Positions 22,772 through 34,735 of a stretch of 64,000 bases of DNA are shown here, one piece after another. A program made the position numbers and the translations under genes. How positions within the stretch are numbered: position 1 is the first letter of the stretch; each line of letters begins with the position of its first letter. The DNA comes from Acanthochromis polyacanthus (Eukaryota > Chordata > Actinopteri > Pomacentridae): assembly GCF_021347895.1 (NCBI RefSeq), contig NC_067132.1:26815757-26879756 (forward strand), written 5' to 3'. The notes beneath the pieces are model-generated. The model was not told the origin of the DNA, did no database searches, and worked only from the letters and a program-made list of their open reading frames with translations.

Positions 22772-23890
22772 TATAGAATAAATAACTTTATGTAATGTAA
22801 GAGTGATGCATTTTGGGGTCTTTTTAAGCTGATTGTTTTGGTTTTAGCGACTAGCTAGCAAACAAAGTGGAGAATTCAGCAGCATAAATAGCCAAAAGGG
22901 GTGTGTGGAGACCAAAACAGAGCTAAAATAGGTCGTCATCAGAAATGTTTTTTTTGCAATTTGAGTGATCTGGCCGAAATATAGATGTATATATGATGCT
23001 ATACTAGTTTTAATTTACCACTTTCAGAAGCTGCTGTAAATTTAGCAGCAAATTCAAACACAAAGAGATGCTGTGGTAGTAGCTGGAGTTCTGGATAAAA
23101 TCTGCTTCTTACCACCCTAGAATTTAGGGGTTTTTTGTAAGTGCTGGATGTGATGAAAATAAATGATTGGATGTAATGTATGGGTGTTGCATTTTAGTGT
23201 CTTTCAACTTGTTGTTTTGTTTTAGCAAGTAGCTAGCGAACATAATGGAGCATTTAGGAGCCAATAGAGCCAAACAGAGTGTGTGGAGACCAAAAAGGAG
23301 CTAAAATAAGATTGAATTGTACCTTTAAAAATGTCTATATGAACCTGTAATTTGTTTTGTTTGTTATAGCTGGTGCAATCCATAATTTTATGTACAAAAA
23401 ACGACTGTGTTTAATGCACGATGTTGCATTTGAGTGTCTTTCAGCTCACTGTTTTATTTTTAGCAAGTAGCTAGTGAACATATTGGAGCATTTAGCAGCA
23501 AATAGAGCCAAACAGGGGTGTGTGGAGACCAAAGAAGGAGCTAAAATAAGATGCTTAATGTGCAAATAACCAAATATTTACTAGCATCTGTAAGTTCATA
23601 TGTCACTGTTTTTTTATTATTATTTTTCATGTCATTTTAATAGACCTGTACCTTAAAATATGTCTACAATGGCCTACCCTTTTGTTGTGTTTTACCATTG
23701 AAGCTGATGTAATCCATAATTTTTATATACACAATAGATTAAATGACTGTATCTAATGGAAGTTTGTTCCATTCTAGTGTCTTTCAGCTCATTGTTTTGG
23801 TTTTAGCGACTAGCAGGTGAACGTATTGGAGGATTTAGCAGCAACATAGAAGTGTGTGGAGACCAAAAAGGAGCTGAAATAAGATTTAAA
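22668..23890 (+). repeat. Tandem array of four diverged units (repeat F)
   Basis: Four units end in the same block, 'GTGTGGAGACCAAA..GGAGCTAAAATA', at about 22930, 23310, 23550 and 23880. Each is preceded by 'TTGTTTTGGTTTTAGCGACTAGCTAGC' variants and 'TGCATTTTAGTGTCTTTCAG'. Spacing between units is about 378, 237 and 337 bp, so internal parts have been lost or gained. A fifth, solitary partial unit is at 28900-29115. The common block also links it to repeat B. Non-coding; probably local tandem amplification of an interspersed repeat. Confidence 0.8.
22735..22770. repeat. (TA)n microsatellite inside the first F unit
   Basis: A pure TATA run of about 36 bp. In the fourth unit the homologous position reads TTTTTATATACACAATAGATT, so the run expanded from a short TATA word already present in the repeat. 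Confidence 0.9.
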
Positions 23891-26440
23891 TTAATGTTAA
23901 CACTTTTGTTTATACTATTAACTTTAATATTTTATTATTTTCTAAGAAATATCAGTTTATTTGTGCTTAATGCTTGTTTACGCTGCCCCATGTGGTCAAA
24001 AACATGCAAATCTTTACACTTTTATCTTTTATTTCTGTTATTTTGTCAACATATGTCTTGTTTTGTTTTAATGCATGTTGCCTGAGTTCATTGATCATCT
24101 AGAACAGTACTCCAGACGACTCTGCTCGCCTTCTGAACAGTCAACAGGTTTTTTTTGACGCAGTTTAGCTAAATTAGTTTCAGTTATTTTTGAAGACATT
24201 GATATGAAAGATGAAGCATTGCAGCTTTGATGGGAGTTTTATTTTTTTCCTCTCACATATTTAATTACCTCTTCATTTCTTTAGTGGTGATTTAGTTCTG
24301 ATGGAGTGAAAATCACCCCTTTTTTTTTTTTTGTTGAATCTTTGTGATGATAAATGCATTTGTACTCCACTACAACGGCTGAATTTTAAACAGCGGCTGT
24401 TCCAGTCAACTTTTAATGAAAAGTGTTTTTCCGGCTGCTCGTGTAGACGAACATGCATATTCAGTCATATCGAGTCTTTCTCTCATATTTGTTTGAGTAG
24501 TTGAAACTTGCGCGTGTAATTCAGTGAAAAGCTTCTGATTAATTAACTGATTAATTCACCTTTTAGCTGCCGCATTCAGGCCGTTCTGCTTCACGCGACA
24601 CAAAGCCGAGTACATGCGACCTAATTGTCTAGGGACTAATGGGTTTCACAGCGATGAACTACTCCAGAATTTATTCTTTTTTTGTCTTTCTTTGCGTGTT
24701 GCTTCATCCTGATGTATTTAGCGAGCACGGACGACGATTTTTTTTAAATAATGAAGTGCAAATCTGCATGTATCGCGCTCATTTGAATATGTGAAGAGCT
24801 GCAGGGCTTCTTATTATCCCCATTGTCTGTTTGCCGGTGCTCACCTCACCGAGAGTGTCGCTTTTAATGAGGCAAACATGATATTCTCCAGGTCCTTGCT
24901 CCGCGGTAGCTGCATCTCCTCTTGTACATCTGTGGGGCATGCAGTAAAGCAGCTTAACCAAAATACACCACCACCGCCACCTCTGGAGCTCCTTTCTGCC
25001 TTTCTCCACCCCGCCTCTTATGTGTTTTTAAATCAGTTTTTTCTGCTCTTGCATCTGAGGCCATTATGCTCACAATAGAGGCGCTCAAAACTGGAGCAGC
25101 GAGGAAGAAGGAGATGATGTGAAGCAGGAGAAAAAGTGGGAAAGGGCAGTCGGAGCGCCTCAGAAAGTAGCTGAAACGTTGGTTTTTGCCCCTCACTTTT
25201 GTCTCCGTCTTCCCGTGAGCATCCTTGTTTATTTTGCTGTCGCGGCTCTCGGCGTAAAAGATCTTCACCCTGAAAAATCCCGCCGAGGCTGGCCCACTAT
25301 ACCCACAAAATCGGGAAAAAAAATCAACATCTTCATGCTCCTCAAAGAGATATGACGCAAAGCCGTTTCATCTCTTTGAAGAGAGATTTGATTGAAATGA
25401 TCTCACAAGACTAATCTTTCCTTTATATATCTACATATATATATATATATATAAGCTTATACATATATTTTAGATAAGCAGCTGCAACGTTTTCATGTTC
25501 AGTGGAGAAACAGAGGGTTCTGTGCTGCTGCTTCAAATTAATGAGAGCCTCCTTTTTTACCAAATTTTCTTTAATCAGTGCCTTTCCTTGCTTGTTTTCT
25601 TTTGCAGCAGATGGTTCAGACACAATTGCGAAAGACGATGTTGACACTGTAATCTCACGATTAATGGCACCAGTTATCTAATGAAAACGCTGATGTTTTT
25701 ATCTTCCTTTATAAACATCCATTCTTTTCTCCGGCTGGCAATAAAGGAGTGGTGTGCGGATTAATTTAAAGGGCGGGAAAAACTCAAAGGAGCGAGTGTG
25801 AATGGACGTTCAGAGGTTCTCCTGGGACCATCCGTAGACGTTTATTTATCTATTTACTCTCCCAGCTGGGCCAGAGAACAATAAATGATCTGCAGCAGAT
25901 TGCACATTTCCATACACAGTCCCTGAGCAGCATCTACAATAGGCTTCATCATTAGAAATATAAAAGCAGTCACTATAACAGAGTTGTTTCTGACGTTGTA
26001 ATTACTGTGATTCATGAACTCAAGTCCAGTGTTTCTTCTTCTGTTGCTACGAGGCTGTCGAGGTTTCTCTCACGCAGCACAAACGGCGTCAAATGAAGCA
26101 AAAATAAAAATAAATGGTCCTTTATTTTCCGTTCATGCACAAATTCAAACCTCATTTCAAGTGTCCCTGGCAGATTTTATTGCCAATATAAGTCGGTAAA
26201 GCTAACGTTTGCTCCAAGAGTTGGTTAGAAAATGCAGCCTCTGGGTCTAAAAATATGTTTATACATAATATCTTGCTAAAATTAACTCATGGAAGGCAAA
26301 AAAAAATTGGAAAAAAAAAGTCGGCCGCCTCTCCGGAAGATGACATTTAGAAGAAATCTTGTTATGTACCGCTGAAAAATGTGGAATCAGACAATTATTA
26401 CTTTCTTGTTTGCCTGCTGTATGTTTTCACAAGAAAAAGG
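23891..26440. other. Single-copy stretch; 24480-25340 a possible conserved block
   Basis: No gene is recognised. The segment 24480-25340 has balanced composition with TTAATTAACTGATTAATTC near 24538 and several AT-flanked CpGs. Overlapping frames on both strands (24779-25268) have no domains. Another block near 25640-25980 has the same texture. Confidence 0.3.
25423..25473. repeat. Short AT-rich (TA)n microsatellite
   Basis: An ATATATATATAT run at about 25435-25452 is flanked by imperfect TATAT words. Low complexity, no coding meaning. Confidence 0.85.
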
Positions 26441-26905
26441 GATTCCAGATTTCAAAGAAATAACTTCTTAATGTAATTTTGATGCACAGAGATACATTTT
26501 TAGGAGTTTAATCAATGACCAGAGAGAGAGACTGGGTAATTCCTTTTTAGTATACTTTCTGGCGAGACCCGACAGACCAAAAACTGGACAGATTTCCCAA
26601 AAAATAACTTTTAATGATGTAATTTAGAGACACAGAGATGAGTTTTCAGGAGTTTAATCAATGACCAGAGATGGACTTTAATCATTTTATTTTAGTATTT
26701 TTTTGGCAAGACTATACAGACCAACAACTGGACTTTGATTTTGTACTGGCGTGAACAGATTTTCAAAAAATAACTTGTAATTATGTAACTTTGATAAACA
26801 GAGACGAGTTTTTAGGAGTTAGATCAGTGCCCAGAGAGAGACTGGGCAATTCATTTTTAGTATACTTTTTGGCGAGACTGTACACGCCAACAACTGGACT
26901 TTGGT
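26441..26905 (+). repeat. Three-unit tandem repeat (about 145-165 bp period)
   Basis: Unit starts (AAATAACTT) fall near 26457, 26601 and 26767. Each unit has 'TTTAGGAGTTTAATCAATGA' or a variant, 'CCAGAGA', 'TTTTAGTAT' and 'CCAACAACTGGACTTTG' or a variant. A diverged solitary relative lies at 55510-55690. Local tandem amplification of a dispersed non-coding repeat. Confidence 0.8.
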
Positions 26906-27706
26906 CACTCAAAAGCACACAAGAAAATGAAAAGACAGAAGTTTTAGCAAGTACAACCTGTATTTTACATGAATTTATGGACATTATCCGTGAATGTGCT
27001 ATCAATAGGCCTCCACATTACAAGTAACCCGTTGAATAGCCTCTTGAAACCCAGCATACGTTCTTACTGCACACAGCCACATCTCATCCCTCTACTCATC
27101 CTTACAAACTTCTCTTTTCTTATCCATTTGAGCTTTTTTGTAAATAGATCTCAATGCTGCGCAGTTATAGATTTAGTCTATCTTTAGATGTATAGACTCC
27201 TTAGTTTTAGAGTGGAAAAGATGCAAAAGAAAAGTGCAGAAATAATTCAAAACTGCAAAAATTAAATTAAAAAAACCTTAAATTATAGAGATGAACGTTT
27301 TGCACACGGATAAACTTTCACACGTATAGTGTTTTGTGAAGTGTGGGGGATAATTTGTGGATTATTTTTTTTGTTTTACAAATGACACACATTGCAGATT
27401 TGTATTGGATTAAAGTCACAGACAAGCTTTGCAATTTGAGCAAATTATTAAAGGTTAACAGATAATCCTAGTCCTGTGTGATTAGGGCTAATGATCAGGA
27501 AAGATCCTATAAAATATGTAATCTGATTCATGCTTGGTTGGCTAGCTTGGCTAGCTAACAAAATTTTCTAGCTGTTTTCAGGGTTTTTTTTGTTCCAAGT
27601 GTAACAGTGTACATGTGATATATAATTCTACTTGCTGGAATCTGCTTCTGTTTGTTGTTTTTGGCTCAGTGGCGCCCTCTCTGGAGCTGTGGTATGCGGC
27701 TGGTGT
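26906..27706. other. Single-copy AT-rich stretch
   Basis: I see nothing recognisable except a short CpG-containing patch near 27665-27706 just before the duplicated segment. Confidence 0.4.
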
Positions 27707-27825
27707 TGGGGCCACCCCATCGGTTCCAGAGAGACGTCACTGAGGTAGGTCAGAGAGCACAGCATGGGATCACAAATTGTTTCTTTCGTGTTATTTTGTT
27801 TGTTTTTTTAGTATGTGTTAAATAC
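27707..27825 (+). repeat. Direct-repeat segment, copy 1 (119 bp)
   Basis: Nearly identical to 28349-28473: TTCCAGAGAGACGTC, GAGGTAGGTCAGAGAGCACA and GCATGGGATCACAAATTGTT are shared. Copy 2 has a 6-bp ATTATT insertion and a few substitutions. The two copies bracket a truncated dispersed repeat. Confidence 0.9.
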
Positions 27826-28348
27826 ATAGACTGTATATAAATTGGACGTAGCATCTGGCTCCAGAATTGAAGCCCACCCGGAAGTGTCAAAAACTTGCAA
27901 TATCACGCCGTCCGCTAGGGTTGGCTCCAAAAAGCTTTTTCTCCATAGAGCCCAATTTATTTTTGGAAAAAATAAAATTTGATAGACTGATTTTTTTACA
28001 GCTCAGGATTTTTTTCCCGTGAGTTTTCATGGTCAAAATGAGAGATCAGGTGGCCGATCTTAAAATAAATCAATACTGAATTTTAAATGAATCGTTAAAG
28101 TTGGCGGAGCCAGGGGGCGTGGCTATACTTGATAGACAGCAACAGAAGCCTCTGCGGTAAAACATGGGCGGGATAAGAGAGTCCTCAGCCAATCCTGTCC
28201 CTAGTTGCTCTCCAGTCCAGTCTGTTTGATGACGTGTTTTACGTCACTGGCTCCAAAAAATCCAAAATGGCGACCAGGAAGTAGCAAAATCTGGGCTTCA
28301 TTTTCTTGGCGTTGAAACCAACGGGTGACGTCATGGTTAGTTTACGCC
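27826..28348 (+). mobile_element. Truncated 'ATAGACTGTATATA' dispersed repeat
   Basis: It starts ATAGACTGTATATAAATTGG ACGTAGC, the terminus of a family I remember as frequent in teleosts. It contains AGCCAGGGGGCGTGGC, CAAAATGGCGACCAGGAAGT and ends near CAACGGGTGACGTCATGG. In remembered full copies this last word is followed by an inverted copy of the left terminus; that end is missing here. CpG-rich relative to its neighbours and non-coding. Confidence 0.6.
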
Positions 28349-28473
28349 TGGGGGCACCACATCAGTTCCAGAGAGACGTCGCTGAGGTAGGTCAGAGAGC
28401 ACAGCATGGGATCACAAATTGTTTCTTTCGTGTTATTATTATTTTGTTTGTTTTTTGAGTATGTGTTAAATAC
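28349..28473 (+). repeat. Direct-repeat segment, copy 2 (125 bp)
   Basis: Second copy of 27707-27825; see that entry. Downstream, the sequence continues into single-copy DNA, whereas copy 1 stops exactly where the ATAGACTG repeat begins. This suggests that copy 2 is the original context. Confidence 0.9.
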
Positions 28474-28899
28474 GATCATCCGGATGTCGAGTGAAGAGTG
28501 TTTACATATGTTTTTATGTGTTCTCTTATATGTGTTTGGACATGAGACACTCGGTGAGCTAGCTATTGAGCGACCATTAGCTGAATGAACGTGCTCTTTT
28601 TCTTTAGTGTACCGTGCTTGAGACGGCTCACCTGCTGACCAGTGGTTCCTTTGTTTTACCAGCATTAAACGGCACAGCGCAGACGATATTGGCCTTTTTG
28701 ACTCCTTTATTTAACACACACAACGCAGAGTCGAGGGGTTTGGACCAGCCAGTGTCAGAGTGTTTGCTGTGCATGGTTACACAAGGAAAATGCTACCTTT
28801 CTGCAAATGTTACACTATTTCAAGCTACATACTTGGCTGGTGTTGGAGGAGTTTTCTCAAACTCAAAAAAATAAAAAACATATGACCTGCCCTGCTAAT

Positions 28900-29115
28900 G
28901 TTAGCATAAACATAGGAAGCTATTTAGTTGGATGTGCTAAGATACAGATACTTTACTGCCTCCTAAATCACCCTAAAATTGAAATGTTTCATTTTGTAAA
29001 AGCCGCTGTATTCTATATTTTCAAATCAACAATAGATTAAGCTTGCATTTTAGCATTTTTCGAGTCATTGTTTTGGTTTTAGCGACTAGCTAGCTAACAA
29101 AATCTTATCTTCTTA
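28900..29115 (+). repeat. Solitary partial copy of repeat F
   Basis: CTTTACTGCCTCCTAAATCA CCCTAAAATTG, AAAGCCGCTGTATTCTATAT and TTGTTTTGGTTTTAGCGACT AGCTAGC match the units at 22.7-23.9 kb. The 3' block (GTGGAGACCAAA) is absent. Confidence 0.65.
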
Positions 29116-31989
29116 GGCTCAGAAACTGGAAATTGGAGCTGAGAAGAACTTAATTTCTAAGTTGATGGTGTTCCAGTTCAACAAGATGAAAGAAAACCAT
29201 TGTTTTCAGTTAAGTCATTATTAGCCATAGCATTACACCATATTTTTAGCATGCAAACACCAAAGCACCATGTACACAGATAGAAACTGAATAGTGCTGT
29301 GTCTCTATCTCCTTAAAAGAGACAGAAATAAGACAGAAGTGCTGATAAACAACATGTTACTCCAGCTTTCACTGCTGCTGATGCACTGAGCAGCCATGTG
29401 GGGTTTCCGGGTCAGGGCTGGTGAAGCTATTAAACCTTTCCAAAGCGGAAATCCGACTACAGGGGTTACTCCAGTTTAAATTTCTAACAGAGAATTCCAA
29501 CTTCTTAGCTCAAATGGAATGCACCCTGTAATGTTTTTGCTTCTGGAGAGACTATAAACACAGACGGCGCCCTCTAAACTCTTAAAACACTACTACTATG
29601 GTCCCATGTACACCGATTCAGCTGAGAATTTGCAGGAGTTTGGCAGGAGCAGCATCTCTGGCAGGCTGCTGCACTGAGCTGAGACATGGAGGTCTGGCCC
29701 TGTGATAATCCCAGTCCAAATGTCTCCCTTTTGTGCAAACAAATCCCACCGAAAGGGCCAATTCAGAACTCTATGAAGAACCACAGGCGGCAGATTTCTC
29801 CAAGTAAACCCTTATGTGAGGGAGAGGACTGGAAGGACATGAAAGCACTGGCTCTCATCCTCACTTTCCCTCATTCTTCTTCCTTCTCTTCCTATCTGCC
29901 CCCCTCCTGCCCATTCCCACTCAAGTGTTTGCCCGACATCCTTTAATTTGAGGTGTTTTGCCACCGTCTCAGGGTGCAGCTCTGCATCGGCTCAGAAAGC
30001 TTTCCAGAATCCTGCGAATACCCATGTTGATGCCGTTTAAAGAGATCCCCGAGCAGCGGCACCTTCAGCACATCGACTTTTCAAACAAAACATCCCAGCG
30101 TGCCGACGAACAGGCCTCTGCTTGTTTGGCTTTTGCCTGCTGACATATTTTCATAATCCATCAGTCATGATTGGTAATTGGATTCCAAATGATTTTTTAT
30201 TGTTAGATTTGGAAACAAATCAGCGTTGTTTTGATTTTTCTCAACCGCCCATTTAAAGCTGATTTGCATTCCCCAGTTCATGACACTCTGTGTTGATAAA
30301 ACACAAAAGAATGGATGTTGATTATGAAAGGACTGCAAACACAGATGCAAAATCATTCAAGGTGTCCTTATTAACCTTCATTCAGCTGAGAGATAGAAGA
30401 TGGAGGAGGCGCTGATTTTCTAAATAGTAAATTCAGGTCTCCTCAACTTCTGAACGTGTTAAACTTTGTTTTAGAGAAATGACGTTTTCTTTTAGTTTTT
30501 TCTCTCTCGCTTGTTTCGTACGACAGATGGCTCTAAATACTACGTGTCATTTAGCTAAAAAAGCCAGCATGGAACTGGAACATCTAGTCTCTGCTCCAGA
30601 CGTAAGAAAACCTAATTAAAATCACATTTAAAAGAGTAATAAGACATATTACCTTACTGAACAGCACAGGATAATCAGAAAATAATGCAGGGATTGTCAT
30701 GGAAGCCACAGGGAGTGGTTAATTTTACATTTTTTTTCATGACAGTTCGATTGATTTTTAGCGACTAATTGTCATTTTTCCTGTAAGCCTACAAACAGTG
30801 CATCTATTTCTGTTTTATCCATACCTTTGTGGCTGTTTTCCCTGTTTATTCTTCACGGCAGAAAGCAGAGAAACTGCTGGATTTTGCTGATATGTTCTAA
30901 TATATGTGCATTTTGATAGCTAACTGCAGAGATAATCAGTCCTCTGGTATATTGCAGTCAATATTGTGCCTACACTTATGATGGCTTACTGGCAGATGGA
31001 AAAATGAAATAAATGTGTACATGCACTGCTTCAATATACATATAAAACATGTCATTTTATTGCTATGTAACATTTTTGAATGAAACGGTGCAATTTTAGC
31101 CTCATCTACATGCCAGTATTCAGTTTGAACTGATGCTAACATTTCATTTTAAAGCCTTTAACGGCAGATACCGCTGATGATGCCGATACCATTTTGCATC
31201 CCCAGTTGATTGGTCCATTGGTTTTCCAGCTAGCAGTAAACAACCACATCAATATGCAAAGATAAACGGCACATTTCCAGCCTAAAAAGATGGAAAAATG
31301 ACATTGGTATTGGCATGTTGGTGACGATTCATCAGAGCTGTAGCATTCATGCTAATTTAACTTAGCTTATTTTTATAATCAGGTTGTAGATGCTAATTGT
31401 AGGTGTTGTAGATGCTAATTTATCCTCAAATGTGGTGAGTAAAACTTAGGAACAAGTATGATTTCCTCACAAAACATGCATTGAAGTACACATATGAATA
31501 ACAAGGATGCCAGTTGTATTAAGAAGCATAAACCAGAATGCTTCATTGTTCCAACTCTGGACATAATTTGCACCACTGCTGCTGAATTTAGCATCATTTC
31601 AGATGTTTGTTCTATAGTTCTGTTTTTTTTCTGTTTTTTAACTCTGCAAAGTGTAATCTTTAGCTTTCACTCAGTGCTGAATTTTAAATATTGGTTAATG
31701 TTGCTTGGGAGCTTCAGAGTTTATGCACACAGGTTTCGACTTTCTCCCAAAGAGCTGAATGTTCTCCAGCTCATTTACCAATATTTTGCAATTCAACTAG
31801 GAGAATTTAACATCTGATTTAGCATTGTAAAGGGCTTAGGCTCTCAGTTGCCTTTGCAGAAAATGGTCACAAGATCAGGAACCTCTACAAAGTGGTGTCC
31901 ATGTGAATGCTGGAGAGTTTGCATGCAGAAATTTCTCATTTGGGGTCCATTGTTCCACCCTGGATGATTATTTATTGTGTACTAGCTGT
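29116..31989. other. Single-copy stretch, no gene recognised
   Basis: I see no repeat copies, RNA genes or domains. Around 29590-30150 composition is balanced, and plus-strand frames of 86 and 61 codons follow each other (29686-29946, 29958-30143). Neither has a recognisable motif. Confidence 0.4.
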
Positions 31990-32013
31990 AAAAAAAAAAA
32001 AAAAAAAAAAAAA
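31990..32013 (+). repeat. Poly(A) tract, 24 A
   Basis: An uninterrupted run of A. It could be the tail of an old retroposed sequence, but I recognise neither a body upstream nor a target-site duplication. Confidence 0.9.
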
Positions 32014-33101
32014 GAAGTGTCGTCTGGGTTTACCACTGAATACAACATCACATTTTTCAGTTTATGATTGACGTGCAGTCCTCAGTACAAGTAGAGTTTC
32101 CATTTAGCCATCGAGCAGTTCCACTGTGTTTAGTGCCTTGCTCGAGGACCCTCTGATTACAGGCCTCCAGAGATGGAGAGCGTCTCATATTAGCTGTCCT
32201 CATTGAACTGACAACCTCGCGATCGCACCTCTCAGCAGACGCCTGTGATCTGCAGCCTCGTCTGGAGTGTTGTGTCAATTTTGGTCGACGGCGAGAAGTA
32301 ATTGCTGGGCATCGACTTAGACAATAGCTTGGCAGTCTGCTGAGACTGCATCCACAGTCTCAAGGAGCTTTATTGTCTTCTCTCTCAGTACGCCGAGTTC
32401 TTAGGTGAAGCAGCAAAACAAAGTCCTCTTGATAATTACAGTCACTGTCATTTGTTTGTTGGGCCTCTTGTGATTTATCTCCTCTGAATGCTTTTGATTC
32501 ATCGTTGCTCCAAAACATTAGATTAATTCCCTGCTTTGGCAAGCAGCCTGCCAATTACTTTTAGGGTCAACCGTAATCAGCACAACACTCTTATGCTATT
32601 GTGTAGATTAGATGAGAAGCATATCATTAAAAGCAACAATAGAGAGGTTGGCTGAACGGACAACTCTCCGAGTGGATTGGTTTTATTAAACTTCACGGCG
32701 AAAGTTCGAACTCGGCGAAAGTTTGAACTGAGCCGACCCGAGAACATCGCGTCTGCTGTGGAGGTTTCATGCGACGACTTCATAACTGCAGATTGGGTTA
32801 TTATAAATCCGCAGCAGCTGAAACCCAACAATAATTTAGTTTGATTTTGACGAGCCCAGTCTGTCCGGGCTCATGCAGAGTGAAGCAGTCCAAGTCCTGA
32901 GAGTTTTCTGGCAGAGAAAAACAGAGAAAATAAACTAGAAGGGAAGTAACTTTTACCATCAGGGCGGTGTCCTCACTCGGCCTGTCTTTATAGTTTACAT
33001 CTCGTAGATAAAATCCTCCTTGTGTTTGGAAAAGAGCTGAAATAGTTGGACCCTTTACTTAAAGAGGAAGGATACCACTCTCATGTTTGAATCCGTGAAC
33101 A
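32014..33101. other. Mostly single-copy; weak retroelement remnant at about 32120-32235
   Basis: TTTAGTGCCTTGCTCGAGGA and CTGACAACCTCGCGAT resemble a decayed teleost retroelement tail (from memory), with low certainty. The rest shows no gene or repeat. Confidence 0.3.
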
Positions 33102-33157
33102 AAGAGCCAGCAGCCGGTTAGCTTAGCTTAGCACAAGCCTGGAAACAGAAGGAAACG
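33102..33157 (+). repeat. 'GGTTAGCTTAGCTTAGCA' repeat fragment
   Basis: AGCAGCCGGTTAGCTTAGCT TAGCACAAGCCTGGAAACAGA is a fragment of a dispersed family that I remember from teleosts. The same core (GTTAGCTTAGCATAAAGAC) is present in the units of the array at 42.5-43.5 kb. Confidence 0.55.
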
Positions 33158-33183
33158 GCACCTCATGGGTTGTCTTGTTTGAC

Positions 33184-33765
33184 CTGCACAAAAAGATATG
33201 TTTGCTGAATGCTTCAGTTTGTTTGAGGCTATTTCTTGGTGGGCATCAGTGACTTCCTGGAATCTCCACTGCTTGGCTGCAAAGAAATGTTTTTACTAAA
33301 ATGTGGAACTTGCTTTAAGGGTGAAATAGGCAAGATTCTGAACATAAATACAGTAATAATATATCAGTAAATAAGTGTCTGCTATGTAAAGATATGGTGA
33401 GATTTGCTTTTCAGTGTTGTGGCAGCTGGTCGGGTGTTCAGCCAGTGCTCAGAAAATCTGAAAAACTAAGTTTGTTTTCAGAAAGTACTTGCACAAAAAG
33501 ATGTAATTGCTAAACACTTCAGTTTGTTTGTATGGTTGAACCATCTGAGGCTATTTCTTAGTGGGGATCGGTGACTTCCTGGAGTCTCCACTGCTTGGCT
33601 TCAAAGAAATGTTTTTCCTCAAATGTAGAACTTAGTTTATAGGTAAGATATGCCAGATTTTACACATTAATGTAGCAATACTATAGCAGCAATATATGTT
33701 TTGGAAAACAATAGGTTGCTTTTCAGTGGTCTGGTGTGCAGTCTGGTGGACAAAAATCCCCCAAA
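33184..33765 (+). repeat. Two-copy tandem duplication, about 304-bp unit
   Basis: TTTGTTTGAGGCTATTTCTTGG-like, GTGACTTCCTGGA(A/G)TCTCCA and CTGCTTGGCT(G/T)CAAAGAAAT occur in both halves, starting near 33185 and 33489. Both halves also end in a TTTGCTTTTCAGTG or TTGCTTTTCAGTG block. The copies differ at many sites, so the duplication is old. Non-coding. Confidence 0.8.
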
Positions 33766-34614
33766 AAACGGCGTATTTTATTCATGCGTCAACTTAATTT
33801 AGTGCAATTGTTTCATTTCATCTCATTGTGAGAGTCTCTTAGTGCTGTTTTAAGCTCTTCTCTACTGCTCTATAGCCAGAACCAGCCATGAAATGTCATC
33901 CCTTTGGTCATCTGATAGGTCAATGTCATTCACTGAAACTTAGATGGCCAAGTTTGAGTGAATGCAACTATGGCATCTAAATGCAAGAAAAAACATTAGA
34001 CAGTTGTAAGTGCTATGGATATTTGATGGAGGTTTCAAAACTTTGATTCCAGCTGTCTGTAGGAGTCTTTCCTCTCAGTTTGTTACATATTTGCACCACC
34101 AAGCAGCAATTTTGCACAACACAATACAGCAGTAAGTTCATTAATGATGTCAAATTAAGATTATCCCCAACATGGACACAGGATGGATAAAAATCTAACA
34201 AAAAGAAACTTAACCGTTGACAGTTTGTATGCTACGGTTAAATTGTCAGTTACACTGAATCCTGAAGCTCCATAACAGCTGGATGTTGTTTTACTGTAAA
34301 AACTGGATCTCTTTGCCGAAGTCGAGCTATTTTCCTGTCATATTGAGCAATTTTATCAGGCACATTTTTCCATTTCACAGCAGGATATTTGCAGTGGTGG
34401 CATTTAGGTGTGTATGGAGGCGTTACTGAGCAACACTCATTTCATTGCACAACACGTTAAGCACATTGTAATCACAACTTTCAGTTCTCAGGTCAGAAAT
34501 AACTCAACCTTTTCCCTTCAGATACACCTCAGCGTCTCTTTTCCTGGCCGGTTTTGATCATTTGTCACCCAAATGGCTCAAACATTGACTGCACCTGAAT
34601 TAACATGAACTCTA
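33766..34614. other. Single-copy stretch
   Basis: I see nothing recognisable. Confidence 0.45.
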
Positions 34615-34735
34615 ATCAGAATCAGAAATACTTTATTGATCCCAGATCAGATAGAAAAATATATGCATGGAGTTTAAAAATGTACATTGTACTCGGCAAA
34701 TAGAAAGGCAAGTACACAGTGTAATAAATATTAAT
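34615..34735 (+). repeat. Retroelement 3' tail ('TACTTTATTGATCCC')
   Basis: AATCAGAATCAGAAATACTT TATTGATCCC is a widespread teleost LINE/SINE tail. It is followed by AAGTACACAGTGTAATAAATA, which also belongs to the remembered family. Only the 3' part is present, and orientation is by convention. Confidence 0.65.

Noticed and set aside
31990..32013. Poly(A) tail of a processed pseudogene
   Set aside because: No recognisable coding remnant upstream and no flanking target-site duplication found.
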